A model generated the notes under the pieces. The model was not told the DNA's origin. It did not search any database and saw only the letters and a program-made list of their open reading frames with translations. Shown here piece after piece: positions 1 to 7,830 of a stretch of 64,000 bases of DNA. The number at the start of each line of letters is the position of its first letter. Position 1 is the stretch's first letter. The DNA lies in NCBI GenBank assembly GCA_013297865.1, contig JAAFIP010000009.1:1-64000 (forward strand), written 5' to 3'. The position numbers were made by a program, and so were the translations under genes. The stretch is from Polaromonas sp. Its GTDB lineage: Bacteria; Pseudomonadota; Gammaproteobacteria; Burkholderiales; Burkholderiaceae_C.

Positions 1-57
1 AGCATCAGCTTCACGCAGAAACCCAATGATCTGCTCTTCTGTGAATCTCTTCTTCAT
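1..57 (-). CDS. IS3-family transposase OrfA, N-terminus only (cut by window edge)
   Basis: Nineteen codons are visible, starting at the ATG at 57-55: MKKRFTEEQIIGFLREADA. This is the typical start of the OrfA (HTH_Tnp_1 / IS66-like helix-turn-helix) protein of IS3-type elements, which binds the terminal repeats and, fused by frameshifting to OrfB, performs transposition. It is partial only because the window ends, so nothing can be said about whether the element is intact. The family assignment is confident; the subgroup rests on the terminal repeat. Confidence 0.85.
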   Translation of the reverse strand, partial: MKKRFTEEQIIGFLREADA

Positions 58-125
58 CGTCCAATTTCCTTTCAAGGCTAATTGGACTCCGAATCGCGGC
101 GTTGCTGTTTATTGGGGGCAGGTCA
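1..125 (-). mobile_element. IS3-family (IS407-like) insertion sequence, end fragment
   Basis: Read inward on the minus strand from base 125 the sequence begins TGACCTGCCCCCAATAAAC, which resembles the terminal inverted repeat I know from IS407-type members of the IS3 family. Sixty-eight bases further in, a transposase OrfA reading frame starts in the expected direction. The rest of the element lies to the left of the window. The host sequence resumes at base 126. The target duplication cannot be checked because the other end is not visible. Confidence 0.8.
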
Positions 126-148
126 GTGCCATATTGGGCAGAGCCGAG

Positions 149-637
149 ATGACCCGGTTTCGTGACCCCTTGACCGCTTTGCTCTCCTATGAGGGATTTG
201 AGCGGGCAGTGGAAAACCTCGCTGTACACCAGCACTCGGGCGCGGGTGATGCCCACCTGCTTTACTTCAGTTTGACCAATCTGGATAATTTTCGCAACGA
301 AGATGGTTATCTGGTGTGGCAACGCGATCTGGTGCGGTTTGCGGCTGTGCTGCAAAAATCGTTGGGCAGAGGCTGGCATATCGCCCGCCTGAGCAACAGT
401 CGTTTTGGTGCGGTGCGTCTGGACGACCATGAAGTGACACAAACCGAACCGCTGTTGACCCTGGTATTGAGCAGCTGCAGCCGAAAGATTGACACCCAGG
501 GATGGGCAGACCGTGTGGGTCTGCGCATGGCCAGCGTGCGGGCACTTCTGACAGGCAGCGGCCTGCAGGACAGCCTGCGCACCCTGGAGCAATCGGTACG
601 CGATCTGGAGGCGGGTAAACGCATCGCCTTGCTGTAA
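149..637 (+). CDS. degenerate GGDEF-domain protein, possibly 5'-truncated by the IS
   Basis: The 162-residue product opens with RDPLTALLSYEGFERAV, the classic first motif of a GGDEF (diguanylate cyclase) domain, and fills only that one domain. The signature position, residues 82-86, reads SNSRF instead of GGDEF, so GTP binding and catalysis are very unlikely. The reading frame is open back to base 26, but everything before 126 is insertion-sequence DNA. I therefore chose the first ATG in host DNA, at 149, although its ribosome site is weak. The gene may be a natural single-domain protein or the C-terminal remnant of a longer sensor cut by the IS. Any role would be as an effector or a non-catalytic domain. 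Confidence 0.65.
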   Translation: MTRFRDPLTALLSYEGFERAVENLAVHQHSGAGDAHLLYFSLTNLDNFRNEDGYLVWQRDLVRFAAVLQKSLGRGWHIARLSNSRFGAVRLDDHEVTQTEPLLTLVLSSCSRKIDTQGWADRVGLRMASVRALLTGSGLQDSLRTLEQSVRDLEAGKRIALL

Positions 638-700
638 TCAGCAGGCCAAATATCTCTTTTTAGTCTTTATGCAGGCTTGCATGGCCGATAGAATGAGGGC

Positions 701-3700
701 ATGTTTATACACCTTCGCCTGCATACTGAATTCTCTGTAGTGGACGGTACTGTCCGCGTAGATGAGGCCGTTCAATCCGCTACCCAATACGGTCAGGGTG
801 CACTGGCTATGACGGATCTGAACAATATGTTCGGCGCCGTCAAGTTTTACAAAGAGGCTCGCAGCAAAGGCATCAAGCCTATTTTGGGCGCCGAAATCTG
901 GCTGGAAGGTCTTGGTGCTGCGGAAGTGGGCAAAGAGGCCGCACTCTCGCGGGTCATTTTGCTGGTGCAGAACAAGCAAGGCTACTTGAACCTCAGTGAG
1001 CTGCTGGCGCGCGCATGGACACAGAACATCGTGCGGGCTGTGGGTGTGGTGAAGCTGCAGTGGCTACAAGAGCTCAACGCAGGACTGATACTGCTGGGTG
1101 GTGCGCAGGCGGGCCCCGTTGGTCAGGCGCTCGTGCAGGGTGATACCCAGCGCGCCAGCGATATTGCCCTGCAGTTGGCCTGCATCTTTACACACCGCTT
1201 CTATCTTGAGCTGCAGCGTGCGGGCAGGGTAGATGACGAGATGCATGTGGCAGCAGCGGCCAGTTTGGCAGCGCGTTTGAAACTTCCCGTCGTGGCAACC
1301 CACCCCATTCAGTTTCTGGCTGCGGAAGATTACGATGCACACGAAGCCCGTGTGTGCATTGCTGAAGGTGAAATTTTGGGAAATTCACGGCGTGTTCGCA
1401 AATTCACACGCGAACAGTATTTCAAGTCACCCGAGCAAATGCAGGCGCTGTTTGCTGACCTGCCCAGCGCCATTGCCAACACTTTGGAGATTGCCAAACG
1501 CTGCAGCGTCACCATTGAACTAGGCAAACCCAAGCTGCCTGATTTTCCCATCCCCGAGGTCAATGGGCAGCGCATGGGCCCAGAGGAATATTTTCGCTAC
1601 CTTTCGCACGAAGGCCTTAAGGAACGGATGACCTACCTGTATCCTGAGCAGGCACAGCGTGATACAGAGATGCCGCGCTATGTGCAGCGCCTGGAGTTTG
1701 AAATCAACACGATTGTCAAGATGGGCTTTCCGGGCTATTTTCTGATCGTGGGTGACTTCATTCAATGGGCCAAAGCCAATGGTTGCCCCGTAGGCCCGGG
1801 TCGTGGCTCGGGCGCGGGCTCGCTGGTTGCCTACAGCCTGAAAATCACGGATCTTGATCCACTGCAGTACAACCTGCTGTTTGAGCGATTCCTCAATCCT
1901 GAGCGGGTATCCATGCCTGACTTTGATATTGACTTCTGCCAGGCCAACCGTGACCGTGTGATCGACTATGTCAAAGCCAAGTATGGCAAAGACGCTGTCA
2001 GTCAGATCGCTACCTTCGGCACCATGGCTGCGCGTGCTGCCATCCGCGATGTAGGGCGCGTCATGGACATGAGCTATACCTTTTGCGATGGAATCAGCAA
2101 GCTGATTCCCAACAAACCGGGTCAGCACATCACCATTGACGGCGCACTCAAGGTGGAGCCTGTGCTGGCTGAGCGCCGCGATAAGGAAGAAGAAGTACGC
2201 ACTTTGCTGGACATGGCGCAGAAACTCGAAGGCATGACGCGCAACGTAGGCATGCACGCGGGTGGTGTGCTGATAGCGCCCGGCAAGCTGACCGATTTTT
2301 GCCCCCTTTACCAGCAGCCTGGCAGCGACTCTGCGGTGAGTCAGTATGACAAAGACGATGTGGAGGCAGTGGGGCTTGTCAAATTTGACTTTTTGGGCTT
2401 GGCAACACTGACGATTCTGGAGATTGCCAAAGACCTGATAGTTGCGCGCCACAAAGGCCAGGAAAATTTTGCTTTTGAAAACATTCCGCTTGATGATGCA
2501 GCCACCTACAAGCTGTTTGCCGATGGCAAAACAGAGTCTGTGTTCCAGTTTGAAAGCCGTGGCATGCAGGGCATGCTGCGCGACGCCCGGCCCACGCGCC
2601 TGGAAGACCTGATCGCACTGAACGCCCTCTACCGCCCCGGCCCCATGGACCTGATCCCCAGTTTTGTGGCCCGCAAGCACGGACGCGAGGTGATCGAGTA
2701 TCCACATCCACTCGTAGAGGAGATGCTGGGCGAGACCTACGGCATCATGGTCTACCAGGAGCAGGTCATGCAGACCGCGCAGATACTGGGTGGATATTCA
2801 TTGGGTGGCGCTGATTTGCTGCGCCGTGCCATGGGCAAGAAAAAAGCCGAGGAGATGGCGCAGCATCGCGAGATTTTCCGCGCAGGAGCCGCCAAAAACG
2901 CCATCAGCGAAGACAAGGCAGATGAAATTTTCGACTTGATGGAAAAATTTGCCGGCTATGGATTTAACAAGTCGCATGCGGCGGCTTACTCCCTGCTGGC
3001 TTATCACACAGGCTGGCTCAAGCGCCACTACACGGCCGAATTTTTCTGCGCCAACATGACGGTAGAAATGGACGACACAGACAAACTCAAGGTGCTGTTC
3101 CAGGACGCGCAGGACAATTTTGGCCTGACCTTCGAGCCACCCGATGTCAATCGCGGCAATTACCGCTTTGAACCTGTGAGCGACAAAGTCATCCGTTACG
3201 GCCTGGGTGCCGTCAAAGGGACAGGCCAGCAGGCGGTGGAAGCCATCGTAGCAGCGCGACTGGACGGTGGCGCATTCACGAGCCTGTTCGATTTCTGTGC
3301 GCGGGTTGAGCGCAACAAGATCAACAAACGCACGATTGAAGCGCTGATCAAAGCCGGGGCTTTTGACAGCATCCAGCTTAACCGCGCTTCCCTCATGGCA
3401 TCGCTGGAGCTGGCCATGGACTACGCCGAAGCCCAGGACGCCAACGCCAATCAAGGCGGCTTGTTTGACATGGACGACAGCCACGGCTCCAGCACCCAGG
3501 AGCCCCCTCTGATGGAGGCAACGCCCTGGGGAGTGAAAGAACGCCTCACCGCAGAGAAAACCGCCATCGGTTTTTATCTCTCAGGCCATCTGTTTGATGA
3601 GGTGGCCCGCGAAGTGCGCCAGTTTGTGCGTACCAAGATCGAGGATCTGAATGAATCGCGTGAGCAGCGCACGGTGGTGGGCATTGTCAGCGATCTGCGC

Positions 3701-4195
3701 ATCATCAATGGTCAACGCGGTAAGCTGGCTATTTTCAAGCTGGACGATAAATCGATGGTGATCGAATCTACAGCAGACGAGGCACTGATTAACGCGAATA
3801 AAAACACGCTCAAAGAAGATGAACTGATCATTGTTCAAGGCAAGGCCCAGCCAGACCGTTTCTCTGGTGGCCTGCGTTTTGTAGTGAATGCCATCTTTGA
3901 TTTACCCACTGCCCGCGCCAAATGGGGCAAATATCTGCGCGTCAGTGTCAACGGCAAAGCCCCCGATATTGCACGCATGGTGCGGGATTTTCCGCCCAAG
4001 CGTGAGCAGACAGACCAAGGGGAGCTGCTGCGCGGCCTGGCCGTGCGCCTGCAGCTGTGGCGCCAGGAGGGGGAAATGTCTGCAACAGGTGAAGTGGTGC
4101 TGGACGAGCGCGCCAAGTTTTTCCCCAGCGACGCTGCCCTGGCCAGCTGGGTAGCGCAAGCGCATGCAGGCGAAGCACGTGTGGTCTACGAATGA
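701..4195 (+). CDS. dnaE: DNA polymerase III alpha subunit
   Basis: This is the replicative polymerase of the cell, 1164 residues long, essentially the length of the E. coli protein (1160). The N-terminal PHP domain starts at once with the HLRLH motif (His4, His8). The polymerase palm carries the catalytic carboxylates in MPDFDIDF (Asp407, Asp409, Asp411). A helix-hairpin-helix/OB-fold region follows at about residues 860-1080. It belongs to the DnaE1 type found as the only essential alpha subunit in Burkholderiales. The ATG at 701 is preceded by GAGGG. The gene is followed 31 bases later by rlmB in the same direction. Nothing unusual was seen. Confidence 0.98.
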   Translation: MFIHLRLHTEFSVVDGTVRVDEAVQSATQYGQGALAMTDLNNMFGAVKFYKEARSKGIKPILGAEIWLEGLGAAEVGKEAALSRVILLVQNKQGYLNLSELLARAWTQNIVRAVGVVKLQWLQELNAGLILLGGAQAGPVGQALVQGDTQRASDIALQLACIFTHRFYLELQRAGRVDDEMHVAAAASLAARLKLPVVATHPIQFLAAEDYDAHEARVCIAEGEILGNSRRVRKFTREQYFKSPEQMQALFADLPSAIANTLEIAKRCSVTIELGKPKLPDFPIPEVNGQRMGPEEYFRYLSHEGLKERMTYLYPEQAQRDTEMPRYVQRLEFEINTIVKMGFPGYFLIVGDFIQWAKANGCPVGPGRGSGAGSLVAYSLKITDLDPLQYNLLFERFLNPERVSMPDFDIDFCQANRDRVIDYVKAKYGKDAVSQIATFGTMAARAAIRDVGRVMDMSYTFCDGISKLIPNKPGQHITIDGALKVEPVLAERRDKEEEVRTLLDMAQKLEGMTRNVGMHAGGVLIAPGKLTDFCPLYQQPGSDSAVSQYDKDDVEAVGLVKFDFLGLATLTILEIAKDLIVARHKGQENFAFENIPLDDAATYKLFADGKTESVFQFESRGMQGMLRDARPTRLEDLIALNALYRPGPMDLIPSFVARKHGREVIEYPHPLVEEMLGETYGIMVYQEQVMQTAQILGGYSLGGADLLRRAMGKKKAEEMAQHREIFRAGAAKNAISEDKADEIFDLMEKFAGYGFNKSHAAAYSLLAYHTGWLKRHYTAEFFCANMTVEMDDTDKLKVLFQDAQDNFGLTFEPPDVNRGNYRFEPVSDKVIRYGLGAVKGTGQQAVEAIVAARLDGGAFTSLFDFCARVERNKINKRTIEALIKAGAFDSIQLNRASLMASLELAMDYAEAQDANANQGGLFDMDDSHGSSTQEPPLMEATPWGVKERLTAEKTAIGFYLSGHLFDEVAREVRQFVRTKIEDLNESREQRTVVGIVSDLRIINGQRGKLAIFKLDDKSMVIESTADEALINANKNTLKEDELIIVQGKAQPDRFSGGLRFVVNAIFDLPTARAKWGKYLRVSVNGKAPDIARMVRDFPPKREQTDQGELLRGLAVRLQLWRQEGEMSATGEVVLDERAKFFPSDAALASWVAQAHAGEARVVYE

Positions 4196-4226
4196 TATGG
4201 GATGACATTACCGCGATAATCTAGGC

Positions 4227-4976
4227 ATGTCTGCTACCAAAATACTCTACGGTTTCCACGCCGTGGGTGTGCGCATCAAAACCGCCCCCAACTCGCTGGT
4301 TGAAATTTACTACGATGCCTCCCGCAAAGACGCGCGCATGCGCAGTTTTGTCGACAAGGCCAGCGAGGCCCAGGTGCGCTTGATCGAAGCCGATGGCCTG
4401 CGCTTGGCCAAAATGTGTGGCAGCCACGGCCACCAAGGGGTGGTGGCGATTGCGCAGCCCGTCAAACAGGCCACGTCGCTGGATGAGCTACTGGAAGACC
4501 TGGAAGCGTCTGCAGATGCCTCCAAACCGCTGATACTGGTGCTGGACGGCGTGACTGATCCACACAATCTGGGCGCGGTACTGCGGGTGGCTGATGGCGC
4601 GGGCGCGCACGCTGTGATTGCGCCCAAAGACCATGCCGTGGGCATCAACGCCACGGTGTCCAAGGTGGCCAGTGGCGCAGCAGAGACCATGCCGTACTTT
4701 ATGGTGACCAATCTGGCGCGCACGCTGAATGAACTCAAAGAGCGCAACATCTGGATCGTCGGCACCAGCGATGATGCTGACAAAACGATCTATGACGTGG
4801 ATCTGAAGGGGCCTGTGGCTATCGTGCTGGGTGCAGAAGGGCCTGGCATGCGCCAGCTGACGCGCAAAACCTGCGATGAACTGGTCAGCATACCCATGCG
4901 CGGCGCGGTAGAAAGCCTTAACGTATCGGTGGCTAGCGGTGTATGCTTGTACGAAGCCCTGCGCCAGCGCACGTAG
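4227..4976 (+). CDS. rlmB: 23S rRNA (guanosine-2'-O-)-methyltransferase RlmB
   Basis: The 249-residue protein has the SpoU/TrmH layout: an N-terminal L30e-like substrate-binding domain (about residues 1-80) and a C-terminal SPOUT knot domain. The three SPOUT motifs are visible: NLGAVLRVADGAGAHAV, then VLGAEGPGMRQL, then SIPMRGAVESLNVSVASGV. Family knowledge assigns it to 2'-O-methylation of G2251 in the peptidyl-transferase P loop of 23S rRNA, using S-adenosylmethionine as a knotted dimer. It lies just downstream of dnaE in the same orientation and may share its transcript. Confidence 0.95.
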   Translation: MSATKILYGFHAVGVRIKTAPNSLVEIYYDASRKDARMRSFVDKASEAQVRLIEADGLRLAKMCGSHGHQGVVAIAQPVKQATSLDELLEDLEASADASKPLILVLDGVTDPHNLGAVLRVADGAGAHAVIAPKDHAVGINATVSKVASGAAETMPYFMVTNLARTLNELKERNIWIVGTSDDADKTIYDVDLKGPVAIVLGAEGPGMRQLTRKTCDELVSIPMRGAVESLNVSVASGVCLYEALRQRT

Positions 4977-5030
4977 TGACTGCCCTATAGCCAGCCACCG
5001 CATGACGACATCACAACTGAAAGCAAAACC

Positions 5031-5375
5031 ATGAAACACATCACCACAGCATTAGTAGCAACTCTGGCTGTCTTGGCCTTGTCCAGCTGCACCCAGGAGC
5101 AACAAAACAAAATCCAGCGCGATATCCAGAACTGGACAGGCACTAATGGCGTGCTGGAAATCTATGCCGGTGACAAAGTAATGCGTCGTTTTTTGAAAAT
5201 CGACAAACTCTCCACTGCGATGGGCACTGATGACAACAAACCACGCCCCTACCGCTTTGGCTATGGCATCCTGGACGAAAACCTCAACATGATTGCCGAC
5301 CCCGGCGAGAAGCGCGTGTATTTTGAGATCAGCGACTACGCATCGAACTATGTATTTTTTGAGAGCCCTCGCTGA
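5031..5375 (+). CDS. small predicted lipoprotein
   Basis: The 114-residue product starts with a lysine-containing, hydrophobic signal sequence ending in the lipobox LALSSC, with the acylated cysteine at about residue 20. The mature part is a compact, probably beta-rich domain of about 95 residues that I do not recognise. It is likely anchored in the inner or outer membrane facing the periplasm. It follows rlmB by 54 bases and precedes a convergent chromate transporter. No functional assignment is justified. Confidence 0.75.
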   Translation: MKHITTALVATLAVLALSSCTQEQQNKIQRDIQNWTGTNGVLEIYAGDKVMRRFLKIDKLSTAMGTDDNKPRPYRFGYGILDENLNMIADPGEKRVYFEISDYASNYVFFESPR

Positions 5376-5432
5376 CAGCTCGGCTCAAGCTGGACGATGC
5401 AGTGCCATTACGACTGCATGCAGGATAACGGC

Positions 5433-5996
5433 TTAAACCCAGCCCAGTGCGCCCAGCACAGCGCCAGCACCCAGCACCCATAGCAAATGAATTTTGGTGC
5501 GCCACACCAGCAGCAGACTAGCCAGGGTGAGCAACCACAAAGGCCAATCGACGGCAGTGTGATTATGGGAGGCGGTCAACAGCCATGAAGTGGCTATCAG
5601 TAGCGCTATGGAGATAGGGGCCAGGGATGCCTTGCTGGCGCGTGCAACCACATGCGTCGGGTTGTTATGCAGCCAGCGTGTAGCGGCAAAGGTGAGCGTA
5701 CTGCTGGGCACCATGATGCCTACAAAGGTGGCTGTCAGTCCTGCCAGGGCGCTCCAGTAGCTGCCATCGACACCCAGGCCGACCTGCCAGCCAATCAGAG
5801 GGATAAACATCACGTTGGGTCCAGGCGCGGTTTGTGCAATGGCGATGCTGGCATTGAACTGCGCATCGCTGATCCAGCCGTGCTGGTCCACCACAAAGCG
5901 ATGCATATCGGGTGCGGTAGTGATAGCTCCGCCCACGGCCAGCAGAGAGAGCAAGAAAAAGTGGCCAAACAGGGCCAGCCATTGGTCCAGACTCAT
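5433..5996 (-). CDS. chromate transporter, second half-subunit (CHR domain)
   Basis: The 187-residue integral membrane protein has one CHR domain with about six hydrophobic segments. It shows the family signature AVGGAITTAPDMHRFVV near the N-terminus and AQTAPGPNVMFIPLIGW further on. It overlaps the preceding gene by four bases (ATGA at 5993-5996), which argues for translational coupling and fixes the start. The two short CHR proteins correspond to the N- and C-terminal halves of full-length ChrA, so they probably form a heteromeric chromate efflux or anion transporter. Direct evidence for chromate as substrate is lacking. Confidence 0.88.
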   Translation of the reverse strand: MSLDQWLALFGHFFLLSLLAVGGAITTAPDMHRFVVDQHGWISDAQFNASIAIAQTAPGPNVMFIPLIGWQVGLGVDGSYWSALAGLTATFVGIMVPSSTLTFAATRWLHNNPTHVVARASKASLAPISIALLIATSWLLTASHNHTAVDWPLWLLTLASLLLVWRTKIHLLWVLGAGAVLGALGWV

Positions 5997-6616
5997 GCTG
6001 CAGGTGCTTTCAGCGCCTCGCGCTCGCTGCGCCGCACCAGCACCCAGGCATACGCAAAGGCGGGGATGCCCAAACCCAAAACGGTCCATACCAGCGGCAG
6101 ACGCAGCAGGCCCACGGCGATGAAAGTCAGTGCTATCAGCGCCACATTCCACGCAACTCCCAGCAGATTGTTTTTCAAGCCGCTGAGCATTTTGATGGCT
6201 GCCGCACCGATCAGGCCCGCTGCTGCCGCGCCCATGCCGCGCACTGCGCCCGCGATGGCCTGTATATGCGAAAACTGTGTGTACAGCGAGGCCAGGACCA
6301 GTGCGATCAGCAGGGGCACGGTCAGGATGCCTGCCAGTGCCACCAGCGCGCCGCGCCAGCCAAAAAATCGATTACCCAGAATGATGCACAGGTTGATGAC
6401 GTTGCCGCCCGGCAATATCTGCGATACCGCCCAGTCCTCCACAAACTGCTGCTGTGTCAGCCAGCGGCGCTTGTCCACCACCTCGCGCTGGATGATGGTG
6501 AGCACACCGCCAAAGCCCTGCAGGGCAACGCTGTTGAGCGCCAGAAACAATTCAATCAGGGAATGGGGTCGCAAGGTCTGCGGGACAGGGCTGGCCTCTA
6601 GAGAAACGGGATGCAT
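5993..6616 (-). CDS. chromate transporter, first half-subunit (CHR domain)
   Basis: The 207-residue membrane protein has one CHR domain. It begins with the typical ELFLALNSVALQGFGG segment, followed by QILPGGNVINLCIILG, the counterpart of the PGP motif in the partner. Several transmembrane helices follow and the C-terminus is short and basic. It is the first gene of the two-gene unit and is coupled to its partner by a 4-base overlap. Members of this family pump chromate out of the cell. The upstream gap (6617-6782) carries a copy of the dispersed repeat. Confidence 0.88.
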   Translation of the reverse strand: MHPVSLEASPVPQTLRPHSLIELFLALNSVALQGFGGVLTIIQREVVDKRRWLTQQQFVEDWAVSQILPGGNVINLCIILGNRFFGWRGALVALAGILTVPLLIALVLASLYTQFSHIQAIAGAVRGMGAAAAGLIGAAAIKMLSGLKNNLLGVAWNVALIALTFIAVGLLRLPLVWTVLGLGIPAFAYAWVLVRRSEREALKAPAA

Positions 6617-6700
6617 GGCCTTATTATCCTGCAGCGCAGGGTGACGCCGTGGTGATCACTTGCATAGTTGCTATGCATGGGATGTTGTGAAGAAATAATT

Positions 6701-6760
6701 CACTATTATTTTAATAGCTGCTCCCGCGATATTCTATTGGGTTTGCAGCACTTTTTATGA
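6701..6760 (+). repeat. dispersed intergenic repeat, copy 1
   Basis: This holds the core GCTCCCGCGATATTCTATTG preceded by an AT-rich TTTAATA run and followed by GGG and a GCAGCACTTTTT tail. The same core, intact or slightly varied, occurs seven times in this window, always at the edge of or between genes. This copy separates the chromate and acetyltransferase genes. It encodes nothing recognisable. Confidence 0.85.
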
Positions 6761-6782
6761 TTAAAACGCCTGCAATACGCTC

Positions 6783-7286
6783 CTACAGCGCTAGCTCCCA
6801 GTGCTCACCGACGAGGTTCTGGCCAAAATCGCTGTAAGGCTCGCTGCGAATGAGCTCAAAGCCGCGCCGCGTGTAGATGTGCCGGGCCTGCAGCAGGCAG
6901 CTGTTGGTCCATAGCACCATGCGGGCGTAGCCTTTGCTGCGCGCGAACGCAATGCACTCGTCCGTGAGCAGTGCGCCCAAGCCGCAGCCGCGTGCAGCGG
7001 GGGTGATCAGCAGCATGCGCAACTGCGCCACGCCAGCACTTTTGCGCACCACGAAGGCGCTGCCTACCCGCGCGCCGTCTTTTTCGGCAATCCAGCATTT
7101 CTCCCACGCCGGATCAAAATGTTGGGTGAACTGCGCAGCGATGTCTGCCACCAGCGCCTTGAAGCGATCATCCCAGCCGTATTCACGCGCGTAGATTTCG
7201 CCATGCTGCTCTACCACCCAGTCCATGTCACCCGATTGCGGGTCGCGCAGGAGGATTGCGCTATGGCGCGGCTGCAATGCATCCAT
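6783..7286 (-). CDS. GNAT-family N-acetyltransferase
   Basis: The 167-residue protein has a GNAT fold. The acetyl-CoA binding motif A is LLITPAARGCGLGALLTDECI, where the R-x-x-G-x-G/A pattern is RGCGLGA. Motif B follows with TNSCLLQARHIYTRRGFEL. I chose the ATG at 7286 because the longer frame would run into the upstream TssQ-like gene, which ends at 7300. The presumed reaction is transfer of an acetyl group from acetyl-CoA to an amine; the substrate cannot be told from the sequence. It is probably co-transcribed with the lipoprotein gene 13 bases upstream. Confidence 0.85.
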   Translation of the reverse strand: MDALQPRHSAILLRDPQSGDMDWVVEQHGEIYAREYGWDDRFKALVADIAAQFTQHFDPAWEKCWIAEKDGARVGSAFVVRKSAGVAQLRMLLITPAARGCGLGALLTDECIAFARSKGYARMVLWTNSCLLQARHIYTRRGFELIRSEPYSDFGQNLVGEHWELAL

Positions 7287-7299
7287 AGACCCAGGACGC

Positions 7300-7815
7300 T
7301 TATTTGGGCTGCTTTTTCTTGACCTTGGCAAACACCGGGCCCCAGACGGGGTGCCCGCGTTCAGCGCGGGTCAGATCAAAGCTTCTGTCGGTGGCAAAAG
7401 CCGAGTCAAAAGATTTTTCGCACAGTGCCGCGCGGCGTGTGACGCAGTAGAGAAAAGCCTGCGTCTTGAAGGCCTGTAGTTTTTCGTCGTTCTGGTTCAA
7501 GCCCAATTTCTGACTTTCATTGAGCCGACTTTCTGCGCGCTTGTAGTCGCCCTGGCCAAAGGCAGAAACCCCTTCACGCAATGCGGCTGCGCCTGGCGAG
7601 GCCGTGCTTGTGGCAACAGGAGGTGCTGCAGGCGCAGAAGCGCTGGGCCTGGGTGCTGTTGGGGCAGGAGCGGGGGCCGGGGCCGGTGACGATGTGCTGG
7701 CAGGAGCTGGCGCGCCCGCTGTGGGTGCTTGCTCTGCAGGGGTGGTGCAGGCAGCGGCTAGCACGGCAGTGAGCAGCGCGCCCAGACGCAAGGTAATTGA
7801 GGTGTAGGCGGGCAT
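7300..7815 (-). CDS. TssQ-family (type VI secretion-associated) TPR lipoprotein
   Basis: The 171-residue product has a signal sequence ending near AACTT (cysteine about residue 23), an alanine/proline-rich linker to about residue 80, and a C-terminal TPR-like module. The module ends with the family hallmark RAERGHPVWGPVF. I recognise this combination from the TssQ-type lipoproteins found in Burkholderiales type VI secretion loci. It would sit in a membrane facing the periplasm as an assembly or scaffold factor. It lies 15 bases downstream of a Ser/Thr kinase, a usual T6SS partner, but no other tss genes are in the window. Confidence 0.72.
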   Translation of the reverse strand: MPAYTSITLRLGALLTAVLAAACTTPAEQAPTAGAPAPASTSSPAPAPAPAPTAPRPSASAPAAPPVATSTASPGAAALREGVSAFGQGDYKRAESRLNESQKLGLNQNDEKLQAFKTQAFLYCVTRRAALCEKSFDSAFATDRSFDLTRAERGHPVWGPVFAKVKKKQPK

Positions 7816-7830
7816 ATGGACTCCTTGAGA

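Noticed and set aside
1520-2707. A 395-codon open frame antisense to dnaE
   Set aside because: It is the complement of a highly conserved gene, has no ribosome site or recognisable domain, and its composition is that of an antisense frame in high-GC DNA.
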